A stretch of 64,000 nt of DNA, taken from positions 186,001 through 250,000 of the forward strand of contig NZ_JNFD01000001.1 of assembly GCF_000756375.1 (NCBI RefSeq). The letters run 5' to 3'. The stretch comes from Sphingopyxis sp. LC81 (GTDB lineage Bacteria; Pseudomonadota; Alphaproteobacteria; Sphingomonadales; Sphingomonadaceae). Below the pieces are notes generated by a model. It had not been told where the DNA came from, did no database searches, and worked only from the letters and a program-made list of their open reading frames with translations. Shown here in pieces: positions 42,625-50,998 of this stretch (its first letter is position 1; each line of letters opens with the position of its first letter). The position numbers and the translations under genes were made by a program.

Positions 42625-43491
42625 ATGGGGACAGGCTGGTCGCTGCAAGCGGTCTCGCCGCCCGCCGCGACGCAGCACGGCGTTCAGGCCGCACTCGACC
42701 TCGTCGTCGAACAGATGAGCCAGTGGGAGCCCGAATCCGACCTCTCGCGCTTCAACCGCGCGATGCCCAGGGCATGGCGCGAAATTCCGGCCGAATTCGC
42801 CCATGTCGTGGAGGTCGCGCTCGACATCGCGCGCGCCAGCGGCGGCGCCTTCGACCCAGGTCTCGGCCGCATCACCGACGCCTGGGGTTTCGGCAGTGCC
42901 CGACGTACCGGGCGGGTGCCGCAGGCGGTCCAGCCCGGCGCGGACCGCACGATCGATTTCGACCCGGGGGCGCGGCGCATCCGGCGCGGCGAGGCGGCGG
43001 CGCTTGACCTGTCGGGTATCGCCAAGGGCTATGGCGTCGATCTCGCCGCCGCATGGCTGCTCGACATCGGCGTCCGTCATTTCTTGCTCGAAGTCGGCGG
43101 CGAGCTGCGCGGCGAGGGGATCCGCCCCGACGGGCAGCCCTGGTGGGTCGACGTCGAGATGCCGCCGACCTCGTCCATTCCGCCGTGGCGGATCGCGCTG
43201 CACGACCTGTCGGTGGCGACCTCGGGCAATTATCGCCGCGGCTTCAGCGCGGGCGGCCAGCATTATTCGCACAGCTTCGATCCCGCGACCGGACGCCCGA
43301 TCGTCAACGGCATATCGTCGGTCACCGTGCTCCATCGCGATTGCATCAGCGCCGACGGCTGGGCGACAGCATTGACGGTTCTGGGCCCTGAGGCCGCGGT
43401 CGCGCTCGCCGATGAGCAGGACCTTGCGGCGTGCATCGTTGCGGGCGACCGCGAACATCTGTCGCGCGCCTGGCGCGCTATGCTGGATTAG
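42625..43491 (+). CDS. apbE: FAD:protein FMN transferase
   Basis: A 288-residue ApbE-type enzyme that attaches FMN from FAD covalently to a Thr in target proteins. Features are MGTGWSLQ at the start, the FAD-binding segment GGAFDPGLGRITDAWGFG, DLSGIAKGYGVDLAA, FLLEVGGELRGEG, and the C-terminal YSHSFDPATGRPI. ATG at 42625 falls inside the conserved MGT motif. The frame remains open upstream with convincing protein (RILIPRALTPAAFAG), as far as a CTG at 42529 overlapping the DUF4198 stop, so the true start may be that CTG. No signal peptide is visible. The DUF2271 protein is the probable substrate. Confidence 0.92.
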   Translation: MGTGWSLQAVSPPAATQHGVQAALDLVVEQMSQWEPESDLSRFNRAMPRAWREIPAEFAHVVEVALDIARASGGAFDPGLGRITDAWGFGSARRTGRVPQAVQPGADRTIDFDPGARRIRRGEAAALDLSGIAKGYGVDLAAAWLLDIGVRHFLLEVGGELRGEGIRPDGQPWWVDVEMPPTSSIPPWRIALHDLSVATSGNYRRGFSAGGQHYSHSFDPATGRPIVNGISSVTVLHRDCISADGWATALTVLGPEAAVALADEQDLAACIVAGDREHLSRAWRAMLD

Positions 43492-43500
43492 GGTCTGACC

Positions 43501-44184
43501 CTAACTGTCGGCCCAGCGCCGTAGAAGATTGTGATACACGCCGGTCAGCCGAACCACCGTCGCGTCGCCCTGGCCCAGTGCCGCCGCGGCACCCTGAACC
43601 CCCATATCGAGATCGAACAACAGGTTGCGCTGTCCCTGATCGCGCACCATCGACTGAATCCACATAAAGCTCGCGACGCGCGCGCCTGCGGTCACCGGCT
43701 CGACGCGGTGGACGGTGGTCGAGGGGTAGAGGATCAGGTGCCCGGCGGGCAATCTGATCCCCGGGGCCTCCGCAAAGCCTTCGACGACCAGTCCGCCGCC
43801 CTCATAGCTGTCGGGATCGGCAAGAAAGAGCGTCGCCGACAGGTCGCTGCGCATCCGGAAATCGCTGCCGCGGCGGATGCGGATCGCATTGTCGATATGA
43901 TCGCCGAAATTCTCGCCGCCGGCATAACGGTTGAAATAGGGCGGATAGATTTTGAGCGGCAGCGCCGCGGTGATGAACAGCGGGCTGCGGCCCAGCGCGT
44001 CGAGCACGAGGCGCCCCGCTTCTCCGGCAGCCTCGCCGAATTCGGGGAGCTGCTGGTTGCGTTTGGCGAGCGCGGCCTGCGGACCCGATGTCTCGTTGCC
44101 GTCGATCCAGTCGGCGGCGTCGAGAATCGATCGGAGCTTTGCGACGCCATCGGCGTCGAGAACATCGGGGATGATGCGGATCAT
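43501..44184 (-). CDS. PKHD-type Fe(II)/2-oxoglutarate dioxygenase (PiuC/YbiX-like)
   Basis: A 227-residue oxygenase. The iron ligands can be placed: His and Asp in [10 protein letters not shown] (H-x-D) and the distal His in [12 protein letters not shown], with the 2-oxoglutarate Arg likely in TAGARVASF. PiuC/YbiX proteins are encoded beside catecholate siderophore receptors, as here, where the receptor gene lies 59 bp upstream on the same strand. The reaction is not established; a role in iron-linked metabolism is supported by context. It converges with apbE with 9 bp between stops. Confidence 0.9.
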   Translation of the reverse strand: MIRIIPDVLDADGVAKLRSILDAADWIDGNETSGPQAALAKRNQQLPEFGEAAGEAGRLVLDALGRSPLFITAALPLKIYPPYFNRYAGGENFGDHIDNAIRIRRGSDFRMRSDLSATLFLADPDSYEGGGLVVEGFAEAPGIRLPAGHLILYPSTTVHRVEPVTAGARVASFMWIQSMVRDQGQRNLLFDLDMGVQGAAAALGQGDATVVRLTGVYHNLLRRWADS

Positions 44185-44243
44185 GGACCGCTTCTAGGCT
44201 GAAAGGGGCGGGAACGGCAATCGCCGCGCCCGCCCCACCGGGA

Positions 44244-46757
44244 TCAGAAGTTATAGAAGAGGCTGAACACCGCCGAGCGCGATTCACCGGGGGTTGCCCA
44301 GCCGCCCGACACCGCGCCGCCGGACACGGTGCCGTTCGCTGCCGTGGTGGCCCCGCCGACGTTGTTGCGCACGCCGATGTAATAATCCTCGTTCGTGAAG
44401 TTGCTGACGTTGAGCTGTGCCACCAGACCGTTCTTGAAGTCGTACGACACGAAGGCGCGGTGGATCAGGTAATCGTCGACCATGAACTGGGTCCGCTGCA
44501 GCAGGTTACGCTGATTGGTCGCGAACTTGCCCTGATAGGTCAGGCCGTAACCGATCTGCAGTCCGAACGGGAAGGCATAGGTCGTGAACAGGCTGCCCGA
44601 ATGCTTCGGGGTCTGGATCAGCCGGTCGCCGCGCTGCGGGTCGGGAATCTGCACGCTGTTGGCGCAGGGGTTGGTGATCGCTGTCGCCGGCGGGACGGGC
44701 GCAACGGGGCCCGGCTTGGCGAGACAGAAGTCCGAGACGCTCTGCCGCACTTCGCTGTCGAGATAGGTGTAGTTGGCGAAGACGGCCCATTCGGGCGTGA
44801 CATTGCCGGTGATGCCAAGTGCGACGCCGTCGACGCGCGACTTGCCGTCGAGCACTTGCAGCGAGTTGGGCAGCGAGGGATCGTTCGACGGAATGCGGAA
44901 ATTGGTGCGCTCGTTGCGGAACAGCGCGGCGGTGAGCAGCAGCTTCTTGTCGAAAAGATCGGCCTTGGCACCGATTTCGTAGCTGCGCGCCTTTTCGGGG
45001 GCGACGGCGCACGGATCGGCGGCGCCGTTCGCCGGGATCGCGCCGCAGCCAAGGCGCACCGTCGCCGACGACGGTGTCTTGGCGTTGCCATAGGCGGCGT
45101 AGAGGCTGACATTCTCGACCGGATGGAACACCGCGCCGATGCGGTACGAGAAAAGATCCTCGTCGCTGGTCTGCGGGAGCAATTGCAGCGCCGTCAGCGG
45201 CGTGGTGCCCGGCGGATAAACGCCAAGCGGAATGTTGCGGAATTCGGCGCGGTTCTTTTCATAGCGGACGCCGGCGTTGATCTCGAACATCGAACCGAGC
45301 TCGAGCGTGTCGAACGCATAGACGGCAAGGTTGCGGCTCTTGCCCTGCGAACGCCCGGTCACGGTGAAATTGATCGGGCCGGTATAGACAGTGTCGGGGT
45401 CCGCAAGGTTGATCTGCGGCAGGACGACGGCCTGACCCAGCGAATTGCGCGCGAGGCTGGCGGTTGTGATGCTGTAATCTTCCCAGGCGGCCGACACGCC
45501 GACGACGAGCGTGTTGTGCGTGCCGCCCTTTGCGCCGCTGGTGACGGTCAGGTCGGTCTGGTTGTGGATCAGGCTGTTGACCTGATCGCGGACCAGTCCG
45601 CGCGGTCCGTTCGGCTGATAGAAGCCCGGCGCCACCGTGATGCTGAGCGGGTTGGCGCTCGTGCGGAAGACGCCGCTCGAATCGACGACGTTGGTCAGCG
45701 AGGCCGTGCAGGCGTTGCCCGTGGTTGCGTCCGGGGTCGATCCGATCGGCTGGCGATTGTTCGCAAGGCAGAAGGTGCCCTGCGGGGCGCTCGTTTGGCT
45801 GTACTGGCCGACGCGTTGCCAGCGGGTCAGGTTACGGATCGATACATTGTCGCTGAACGCGTGGCGGAAGGTAGCGGTCAGGCGATCGACAGTTGTTTCC
45901 TGCTTGTCGAGATTCCTGATCCCGAAATAGTCGCTGTCATCGACACCGGGCAGCGGGCCGTTGTTGAGCGTGCTGAGGAAATAGGGAACGCCATAGATCG
46001 GCGTATTGTCGTCCTTCTGGTGGAGATAGGCCAGCGTCAGGCTGGTATCGCTGTCGATGCCGAGCGTGATCGACGGTGCGACGCCCCAGCGCTGATAGGA
46101 TTCGACGTCGCGGCCGGGGACGTCATTTTCGTGATACATCGCATTCAGGCGGACCGCGATCAGGTCGCTGACGCGCCAGTTGCTGTCGACCGCAGCGCGA
46201 TAATAATTGTCAGTGCCGACCGCCGCCTGCACCGTCGTCGCGCTCCGCGCGAACGGAATCTTGCTGACGAGGTTGATCGTGCCGCCGACGCTGCCCGATC
46301 CGTTGAAGACCGAGTTCGCGCCGTTGTAGACTTCGATCTGCTGCAGGTTGAAGGGGTCGGTGCGGCTGTACTGCGCGCTGTCGCGCACCCCGTCGACGGT
46401 CAGGTCGTTGTTCGCCGAATAGCCGCGCAGATTGATCGAGTCGCCATAACCGCCGCCGCCTTCGCCCGCGCCGAAAGTGATACCGGGGATGGTCGTGAGC
46501 GCATCGCGCAGCGTCAGCAGGTTCTGCTGGCGGATTTGCTCCTGCGACACGACCGTGACTGTCTGGGGCGTGTCGACGAGCGGAGCGGTCGACTTGGGCG
46601 ATTCCACCTCATTGGCCAGCGCCCCGTTGACGACGATCTCGCCGCGGCCGCCGGGCGCGTCCTGTGCCTCGCCGGTTTCGGCTGCAAATGCCGAAGCGCT
46701 GATAAGGCTGCCCACGCAGGAGAGTGCGAGGAACGAGGCGGACGTCGATGGTTTCAC
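44244..46757 (-). CDS. TonB-dependent siderophore receptor (Fiu-like)
   Basis: An 837-residue outer-membrane receptor. A signal peptide (to about residue 27, SLISASAFAAE) is followed by a plug domain with LVDTPQTVTVVSQEQIRQQN as TonB box/plug start, SINLRGYSANNDLTVDGVRD, and GSGSVGGTINLVSK. The C-terminal beta-barrel ends AVFSLFYNF, with a terminal Phe as expected. The start is GTG at 46757 after an AGGGGG ribosome site; an upstream TTG at 46820 is less likely. A Fur-like box lies 70 bp upstream. The linked PiuC/YbiX gene fits a catecholate siderophore. Confidence 0.93.
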   Translation of the reverse strand: MKPSTSASFLALSCVGSLISASAFAAETGEAQDAPGGRGEIVVNGALANEVESPKSTAPLVDTPQTVTVVSQEQIRQQNLLTLRDALTTIPGITFGAGEGGGGYGDSINLRGYSANNDLTVDGVRDSAQYSRTDPFNLQQIEVYNGANSVFNGSGSVGGTINLVSKIPFARSATTVQAAVGTDNYYRAAVDSNWRVSDLIAVRLNAMYHENDVPGRDVESYQRWGVAPSITLGIDSDTSLTLAYLHQKDDNTPIYGVPYFLSTLNNGPLPGVDDSDYFGIRNLDKQETTVDRLTATFRHAFSDNVSIRNLTRWQRVGQYSQTSAPQGTFCLANNRQPIGSTPDATTGNACTASLTNVVDSSGVFRTSANPLSITVAPGFYQPNGPRGLVRDQVNSLIHNQTDLTVTSGAKGGTHNTLVVGVSAAWEDYSITTASLARNSLGQAVVLPQINLADPDTVYTGPINFTVTGRSQGKSRNLAVYAFDTLELGSMFEINAGVRYEKNRAEFRNIPLGVYPPGTTPLTALQLLPQTSDEDLFSYRIGAVFHPVENVSLYAAYGNAKTPSSATVRLGCGAIPANGAADPCAVAPEKARSYEIGAKADLFDKKLLLTAALFRNERTNFRIPSNDPSLPNSLQVLDGKSRVDGVALGITGNVTPEWAVFANYTYLDSEVRQSVSDFCLAKPGPVAPVPPATAITNPCANSVQIPDPQRGDRLIQTPKHSGSLFTTYAFPFGLQIGYGLTYQGKFATNQRNLLQRTQFMVDDYLIHRAFVSYDFKNGLVAQLNVSNFTNEDYYIGVRNNVGGATTAANGTVSGGAVSGGWATPGESRSAVFSLFYNF

Positions 46758-46824
46758 GGTAAACCCCCTGTTTTGTGATTGGTTCGGGGCGCCGCTATTG
46801 AGTGTCGCTTGCAAAGTCAACTCT

Positions 46825-46845
46825 AATGCGAATCATTCGCGACAT
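46825..46845 (-). promoter_or_regulatory. Fur-like operator before the siderophore receptor
   Basis: GCGAAT-C-ATTCGC (46828-46840) is a perfect 6-1-6 palindrome, within the 15-mer TGCGAATCATTCGCG. It lies 70 bp before the receptor start. The similar box at 40442-40456 suggests one iron regulon. Confidence 0.7.
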
Positions 46846-46876
46846 TGTCGCAATTGATATCAATTTGGGAGAATGT

Positions 46877-47602
46877 TTAGTGTCGGCGTTCGAGCCACCA
46901 GCTCTGTCGCCAGCCATATTGGCTCGCGACGGGTTCGCCGGCTGCATTGGTCGCGGGCTTGAAGCGGAAACGCTCTTCGATCAGGTCGCACGTCGTCCCG
47001 TCGAGCGAGGCGTCGCCGCTCGACCGCGTCACGCGGCATCCGCGGACGCGGCCGCTGGCCTCGATGGTGAAGCGCACCTCGACCTCGCCGCCCGCTTTCG
47101 CGCGGCTGGCTTCGCGCGGATAGTCGCGGTCACGGATCGTGCCGCTGCGCCAGACGGCCTTGGTCCCGCCGCCGGTTCCGCTGCCGGCACCGCCCGCGCC
47201 GGTGCCGTCGCCGCGCCCGCCTGCGCCCGATCCGGTGCCGGGATTCGGCGTCGCCCCCGCCGACGCGTCGTTCCCGGCGCCCGGGCGCGGCGCGGCGGCA
47301 ATCGGCGGCGCGATGGGGGGCAGCTTGGGCGGCGGTGCGGCGACCGCGGCGGCTTTGGCATGCTTGTTCGCAGCCGACGCCTTGCCGCTGGCCTTTTCAC
47401 TCGGCGCCTTCGCTGGCTGGGCCTCCTCGCGCGGTGGCGGCGGCGCGGGGAGGGCGATCGCCGCGATCGCGTCGCTGGCCTTGCGGACGACATCGAGATC
47501 GAGGCCGCTCGCGAGGCCAAGCCCGACCGCACCGACCGCAAGCAGCGCGCCGCCGCCCGATATAAGCTTCTGTCGCCCCGAAACTTGCCCCGTATAGGCC
47601 AT
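46877..47602 (-). CDS. TonB-like energy-transducing protein
   Basis: A 241-residue protein with an N-terminal transmembrane segment (about residues 11-30, KLISGGGALLAVGAVGLGLA), a long Pro/Ala/Gly-rich linker (PPPKLPPIAPPIAAAPRPG and a Gly-rich stretch), and a C-terminal TonB-type domain (RDYPREASRAKAGGEVEVRF, CRVTRSSGDASLD, and FRFKPATNAAGEP). It would pass proton-motive energy from ExbBD to a receptor such as the one downstream. ATG at 47602 follows AGAGG; another ATG at 47617 is possible. ExbB and ExbD are not in the window. Confidence 0.85.
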   Translation of the reverse strand: MAYTGQVSGRQKLISGGGALLAVGAVGLGLASGLDLDVVRKASDAIAAIALPAPPPPREEAQPAKAPSEKASGKASAANKHAKAAAVAAPPPKLPPIAPPIAAAPRPGAGNDASAGATPNPGTGSGAGGRGDGTGAGGAGSGTGGGTKAVWRSGTIRDRDYPREASRAKAGGEVEVRFTIEASGRVRGCRVTRSSGDASLDGTTCDLIEERFRFKPATNAAGEPVASQYGWRQSWWLERRH

Positions 47603-47648
47603 CGCGCCGCCTCTCATCGCGCGCCGCGGCGCGCAACCGGTGACCCGT

Positions 47649-48518
47649 TTAGAGGAATTCGTTTAGCGTGGATATGAACCGGTCGAACTGGTCGTGGTGC
47701 AGCCAGTGGCCGGCATTTTCGAATTCGATCACCTTGGCGGTGTTGAAATGGACAAGTCGCCCGTCATTCTCGGGATTCGAGGCCCAGCTATTCGCGCCAT
47801 AGAGCAAGAGGGTGGGGCAGGTGATCGCGCCCCACAGCGCGGCGATGTCGTCCTGCGGCATGTCGAATGCGGGCCAGACATTGAGGTAATTGTCGAACTT
47901 CCAGCTCCACGTCCCATCCTCGTTGCGGCTGATGCCGTGGATCGTCAGGTGGCGCGCCTGCGCCTCGGTCAGATAGCTGTTCTCGCCCATCATTCGCGCG
48001 AGCGCGTCCTCGAGCGTCGCATAGCGGCGCGGGGTGCGCCCCGCCGCCTGGCGCTTGTCGTCGATCCATTTTCGGAAACGTTCGGCGTAACCCGTCTTCG
48101 CGCGTTCGGCGATCACCTTGGGCGAGGGGCCGAGCCCCTCGATCGCGACGAGCTTGCGGACATTTTCGGGATAGAGGCCGGTATAGCGCAGCGCGATATT
48201 GCCTCCCATCGAATGCGCGACGATCGAGAGCGGGCCGAGGTCGAGCTGGTGGATCAACTGCGCGAGGTCATAGACGAAAGTGTCCATGGCGTAATTGCCG
48301 TCGGGCGACCATGCACTGTCGCCATGACCGCGCAGATCGGGTGCAATGATGTGATAGCGATCGCGCAGCTTCTCCGCGACCCAGTCCCAGTTGCGGCAAT
48401 GGTCGCGCCCGCCATGGACAAGCAGCAGCGGCGGCGCGCCGCGATTGCCCCAGTCGACATAATGCAGCTTCAGACGCTGCGAGATGAAGCTGTTCGAGGT
48501 CGGGCCGGCACTTGCCAT
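47649..48518 (-). CDS. alpha/beta hydrolase
   Basis: A 289-residue alpha/beta-hydrolase-fold enzyme. The oxyanion-hole motif is LLLVHGGRDHCRNWDWV, the nucleophile elbow VAHSMGGNIALRY carries the Ser, and the catalytic His is in FENAGHWLHHDQFD. The catalytic Asp or Glu is likely in the NPENDGRL area. ATG at 48518 follows AAGGAT; the frame continues upstream but without protein-like sequence. It is divergent from an SDR gene. The substrate is unknown; an ester or epoxide is typical. Confidence 0.88.
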   Translation of the reverse strand: MASAGPTSNSFISQRLKLHYVDWGNRGAPPLLLVHGGRDHCRNWDWVAEKLRDRYHIIAPDLRGHGDSAWSPDGNYAMDTFVYDLAQLIHQLDLGPLSIVAHSMGGNIALRYTGLYPENVRKLVAIEGLGPSPKVIAERAKTGYAERFRKWIDDKRQAAGRTPRRYATLEDALARMMGENSYLTEAQARHLTIHGISRNEDGTWSWKFDNYLNVWPAFDMPQDDIAALWGAITCPTLLLYGANSWASNPENDGRLVHFNTAKVIEFENAGHWLHHDQFDRFISTLNEFL

Positions 48519-48613
48519 CGGATCATCCTTGCTGTCTGTTCCAGTTTCAAAAGGCGACTGGTTTCGATCCGTCAACCCCGGATCGCTTTCAGTGTCGAGC
48601 AAGGGAGAGAGGC

Positions 48614-49405
48614 ATGACGACATTCCGCGATAATCTTCTGGCCGGTAAGACGGCGTTTGTCGCCGGCGGGACGAGCGGCATCAACTTGGGCATCGCTAAG
48701 CGCTTCGCTGAACTGGGCGCCAAGGTTGCGGTGGCCGGGCGCGACCCTGACAAGGCGCAGCGCGCCGCCGTCGAAATTGGCCATGACGCCATCGGTCTGT
48801 CGGGCGACGTGCGCGACTATGCGGCGATTCGTGGGGTGATGGAGACGGTGGTGGAAAAACTCGGACCGATGGACATCGTCATTTCGGGCGCGGCAGGCAA
48901 TTTCCTCGCCCCGGCGCTCGGCATGTCGGCGAACGCGTTTCGCACCGTCGTCGACATCGACCTCAACGGCACCTTCAACGTTTTTCGCGGCTGCCACGAT
49001 CTGCTCAACCGGCCCGGCGCGTCGCTGATCGCGATCACCGCGGGGCAGGCGGTCAATGCTTCGTCGCTGCAGGCGCACGCTTGTGCTGCCAAGGCGGGGA
49101 TCAACCAGTTGATTCGCGTGCTCGCGCTCGAATGGGGTCCCGAGGTGCGCGTCAACGGCATCTCGCCCGGGCCGATCGCCGGGACCGAAGGCATGGCGCG
49201 CCTCGCCCCCGACGCCGAAACGCGCCAATCGCATTTCGACCGCATCGCGATGAAGCGCTGGGGCGAGATCAAGGAGGTCGCCGAATCGGCGGTGTTCCTT
49301 TGCTCGCCGGCTGCCGGCTATATTACCGGCACGATCCTCGACTGCGACGGCGGCAGTCAGATCGGCGATGCATCGCGCGGCGATCTTGCGCGCGGGATGG
49401 CGTGA
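48614..49405 (+). CDS. SDR oxidoreductase, 2,4-dienoyl-CoA reductase type
   Basis: A 263-residue short-chain dehydrogenase/reductase. The Rossmann motif is VAGGTSGINLGIAKRFAEL and the adenine-side NAG-like motif is ISGAAGNFLAP. The usual catalytic Tyr-x3-Lys is replaced by QAHACAAKAG, keeping Lys but not Tyr. This and SPGPIAGTEGMARL are hallmarks of the peroxisomal-type 2,4-dienoyl-CoA reductases. It probably reduces dienoyl-CoA during unsaturated fatty-acid oxidation. A GGGAGAG ribosome site precedes the ATG. Confidence 0.88.
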   Translation: MTTFRDNLLAGKTAFVAGGTSGINLGIAKRFAELGAKVAVAGRDPDKAQRAAVEIGHDAIGLSGDVRDYAAIRGVMETVVEKLGPMDIVISGAAGNFLAPALGMSANAFRTVVDIDLNGTFNVFRGCHDLLNRPGASLIAITAGQAVNASSLQAHACAAKAGINQLIRVLALEWGPEVRVNGISPGPIAGTEGMARLAPDAETRQSHFDRIAMKRWGEIKEVAESAVFLCSPAAGYITGTILDCDGGSQIGDASRGDLARGMA

Positions 49406-49419
49406 GTCGAACTGAAAGC

Positions 49420-49457
49420 AAAAACGCCGCCAACCCGATGGGGTGGCGGCGTTTTTA
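49420..49457 (+). terminator. intrinsic terminator after the SDR gene
   Basis: A long stem pairs AAAAACGCCGCCA with TGGCGGCGTTTTT around an imperfect CCC/GGG-lined loop. It lies 15 bp after the SDR stop and works in either direction, as both flanks are A/T tracts. tRNA-Val begins just beyond. Confidence 0.8.
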
Positions 49458-49461
49458 ATGG

Positions 49462-49533
49462 TGGGCGTGGCAAGGATTGAACTTGCGACCCCTGCGATGT
49501 CAACACAGTGCTCTACCACTGAGCTACACGCCC
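49462..49533 (-). tRNA. tRNA-Val(GAC)
   Basis: On the minus strand the acceptor 5' arm GGGCGTG (49527-49533) pairs with CACGCCC (49463-49469), the discriminator is A, and CCA is encoded (49459-49461). The anticodon loop TTGACAT carries GAC in a CTGTG/CGCAG stem. D-arm AGCTCAGTGGTAGAGC and the T-loop GTTCAATC are standard. Confidence 0.95.
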
Positions 49534-49604
49534 ATCCCTTGGGGTGACGCGCCCCCTAAATGCCTCCGCGCGACTTGGCAAGCCCTTCGCGTGCGGCGTC
49601 GTCG

Positions 49605-49982
49605 TTATTGTTGGCTGGAGCGGTCGCTGCGGCCGAACATATTGTCGACCTCGCGCACCAGATCCTTGAGGTGGAAGGGTTTCGACAGCAGCTTCGCCTG
49701 CGGCACATTTTCCTCGGCACGCAGCGAAACCGCGGCAAAGCCGGTGATGAACATGACCTGCGTCTGCGGCGCGGCCTTCGCGGTATGCTGGGCGAGTTCG
49801 ATCCCGTCCATCTCGGGCATCACGATATCCGACAGCAAAAGGTCGAAAGTTCCCGAATCGATATAAGGGACCGCGGCGGTGCCGCGGTCGACCGCGGTGA
49901 CGTGATAGCCGGCACTGGTCAGCGCGCGTGCGAGATACTCGCGCATCACGTCGTCATCTTCGGCCAGCAAAATGCGAATCAT
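49605..49982 (-). CDS. cpdR: single-domain response regulator CpdR
   Basis: A 125-residue stand-alone receiver: ILLAEDDDVMREYLARAL at the start, phosphoacceptor Asp52 in LLLSDIVMPEMDG, and the late FITGFAAVSLRAEE and LLSKPFHLKDLV. In alphaproteobacteria CpdR, when unphosphorylated, delivers cell-cycle substrates to the ClpXP protease; it is phosphorylated by the CckA-ChpT relay. It is divergent from an N-formylglutamate amidohydrolase gene (140 bp), an arrangement I recall from other alphaproteobacteria. No output domain is present. Confidence 0.92.
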   Translation of the reverse strand: MIRILLAEDDDVMREYLARALTSAGYHVTAVDRGTAAVPYIDSGTFDLLLSDIVMPEMDGIELAQHTAKAAPQTQVMFITGFAAVSLRAEENVPQAKLLSKPFHLKDLVREVDNMFGRSDRSSQQ

Positions 49983-50122
49983 GTTGAAATCTGTTCCCTG
50001 GTCCTTCGGTGCAGCCGGTTCCGGTCGGCTGCCCCCTCTGTCATGCCCTGCATAGCGTCAGAGATTTAACAAATTGACGCGCGGCGCTGGATTCGTCCCG
50101 TTTTTTTTGCCACCCATCGCTT

Positions 50123-50998
50123 ATGCCGTCCCGCACCATCCCGCCCGTCGCCATCGCTGTCAACCGGCCCGCGGCGAGCGGCCCCGTCGTCGTGTCGGTG
50201 CCGCACGCAGGGCGCATCTATCCGCCCGAGATATTGAGCGCGGCGCGGGTCGACCGGCCGCACCTTGAGCGACTCGAGGATAGCTGGTGCGACCTGATCG
50301 CGGCCGGCGCCGCCGAGGCGGGCGCGACGGTCGTCCACGCGCTATGGGCGCGCGCCGTCGCTGACCTCAATCGCGGTGAGGGGCAGATGGCGCCGAGCGA
50401 GGTTGCCATGCCGCTGCGGGCGCAATTTTCGGCGCCGGGGCGCAAGGAACGCGCAGGGCTTGGGGTGGTGCCGACGCGACTCGCCGATTGCGGTCCGCTA
50501 TGGAAGCGGCCGATCGACGGCGCCGCGCTCGAGTGGCGTCTCGAATCCTTCCATCGGCCGTACCACGTCGCCCTCGCCGACGCGCTCACCGCGGCGCGCA
50601 ATGAATATGGCCATGCGATATTGATCGATCTCCATTCGATGCCGCCGATTCCGGCGGGCCAGCCGGGGCACGGCGCGCGAATCATCGTCGGCGATCGTTT
50701 TGGCGAAACCGCGGGCGACTGGCTGATCGATCTGGCGGTGGCGTCGGCCGAGCGATTGAACGAACTCGTTGCGCGCAACCAGCCCTATGCCGGCGGCCAT
50801 ATCATTCGGACGCACGGCCGGCCGGCGGAGGCCGTCCATGCGGTGCAGATCGAAATCGACCGCAGCCTGTACCTCACGCCGGAGCGTTTGCCCGACACGG
50901 CTCGTATTGCGCGGCTGGCGGGCTGGTTTTCGAACCTTGTCGCTGAAGCGGGATATGGCCGGCCCGACGCCGAAATATTCGCGCAAGCCGCTGAATAA
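50123..50998 (+). CDS. N-formylglutamate amidohydrolase
   Basis: A 291-residue zinc-dependent hydrolase of the HutG/FGase family, cleaving N-formylglutamate to glutamate and formate. Likely metal ligands are in VSVPHAGRIYPPEIL near the start, and in DLNRGEG and LIDLHSMPP. No other histidine-degradation genes are nearby, so this may be a repurposed family member. A T-rich stretch (50099-50108) lies before the start. Its stop codon overlaps the terminator of the minus-strand small RNA candidate. Confidence 0.9.
   Translation: MPSRTIPPVAIAVNRPAASGPVVVSVPHAGRIYPPEILSAARVDRPHLERLEDSWCDLIAAGAAEAGATVVHALWARAVADLNRGEGQMAPSEVAMPLRAQFSAPGRKERAGLGVVPTRLADCGPLWKRPIDGAALEWRLESFHRPYHVALADALTAARNEYGHAILIDLHSMPPIPAGQPGHGARIIVGDRFGETAGDWLIDLAVASAERLNELVARNQPYAGGHIIRTHGRPAEAVHAVQIEIDRSLYLTPERLPDTARIARLAGWFSNLVAEAGYGRPDAEIFAQAAE

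Noticed and set aside
44460-46778. Long plus-strand open frame opposite the siderophore receptor
   Set aside because: The receptor has signal peptide, plug and barrel features and a Fur-like box. The opposite frame is Arg/Asp/Glu-rich without motifs, typical of a GC-driven shadow.
46758-46820. Longer siderophore receptor starting from TTG at 46820
   Set aside because: The extra residues do not resemble a signal peptide start, while GTG at 46757 has a good AGGGGG ribosome site and begins a proper signal sequence.
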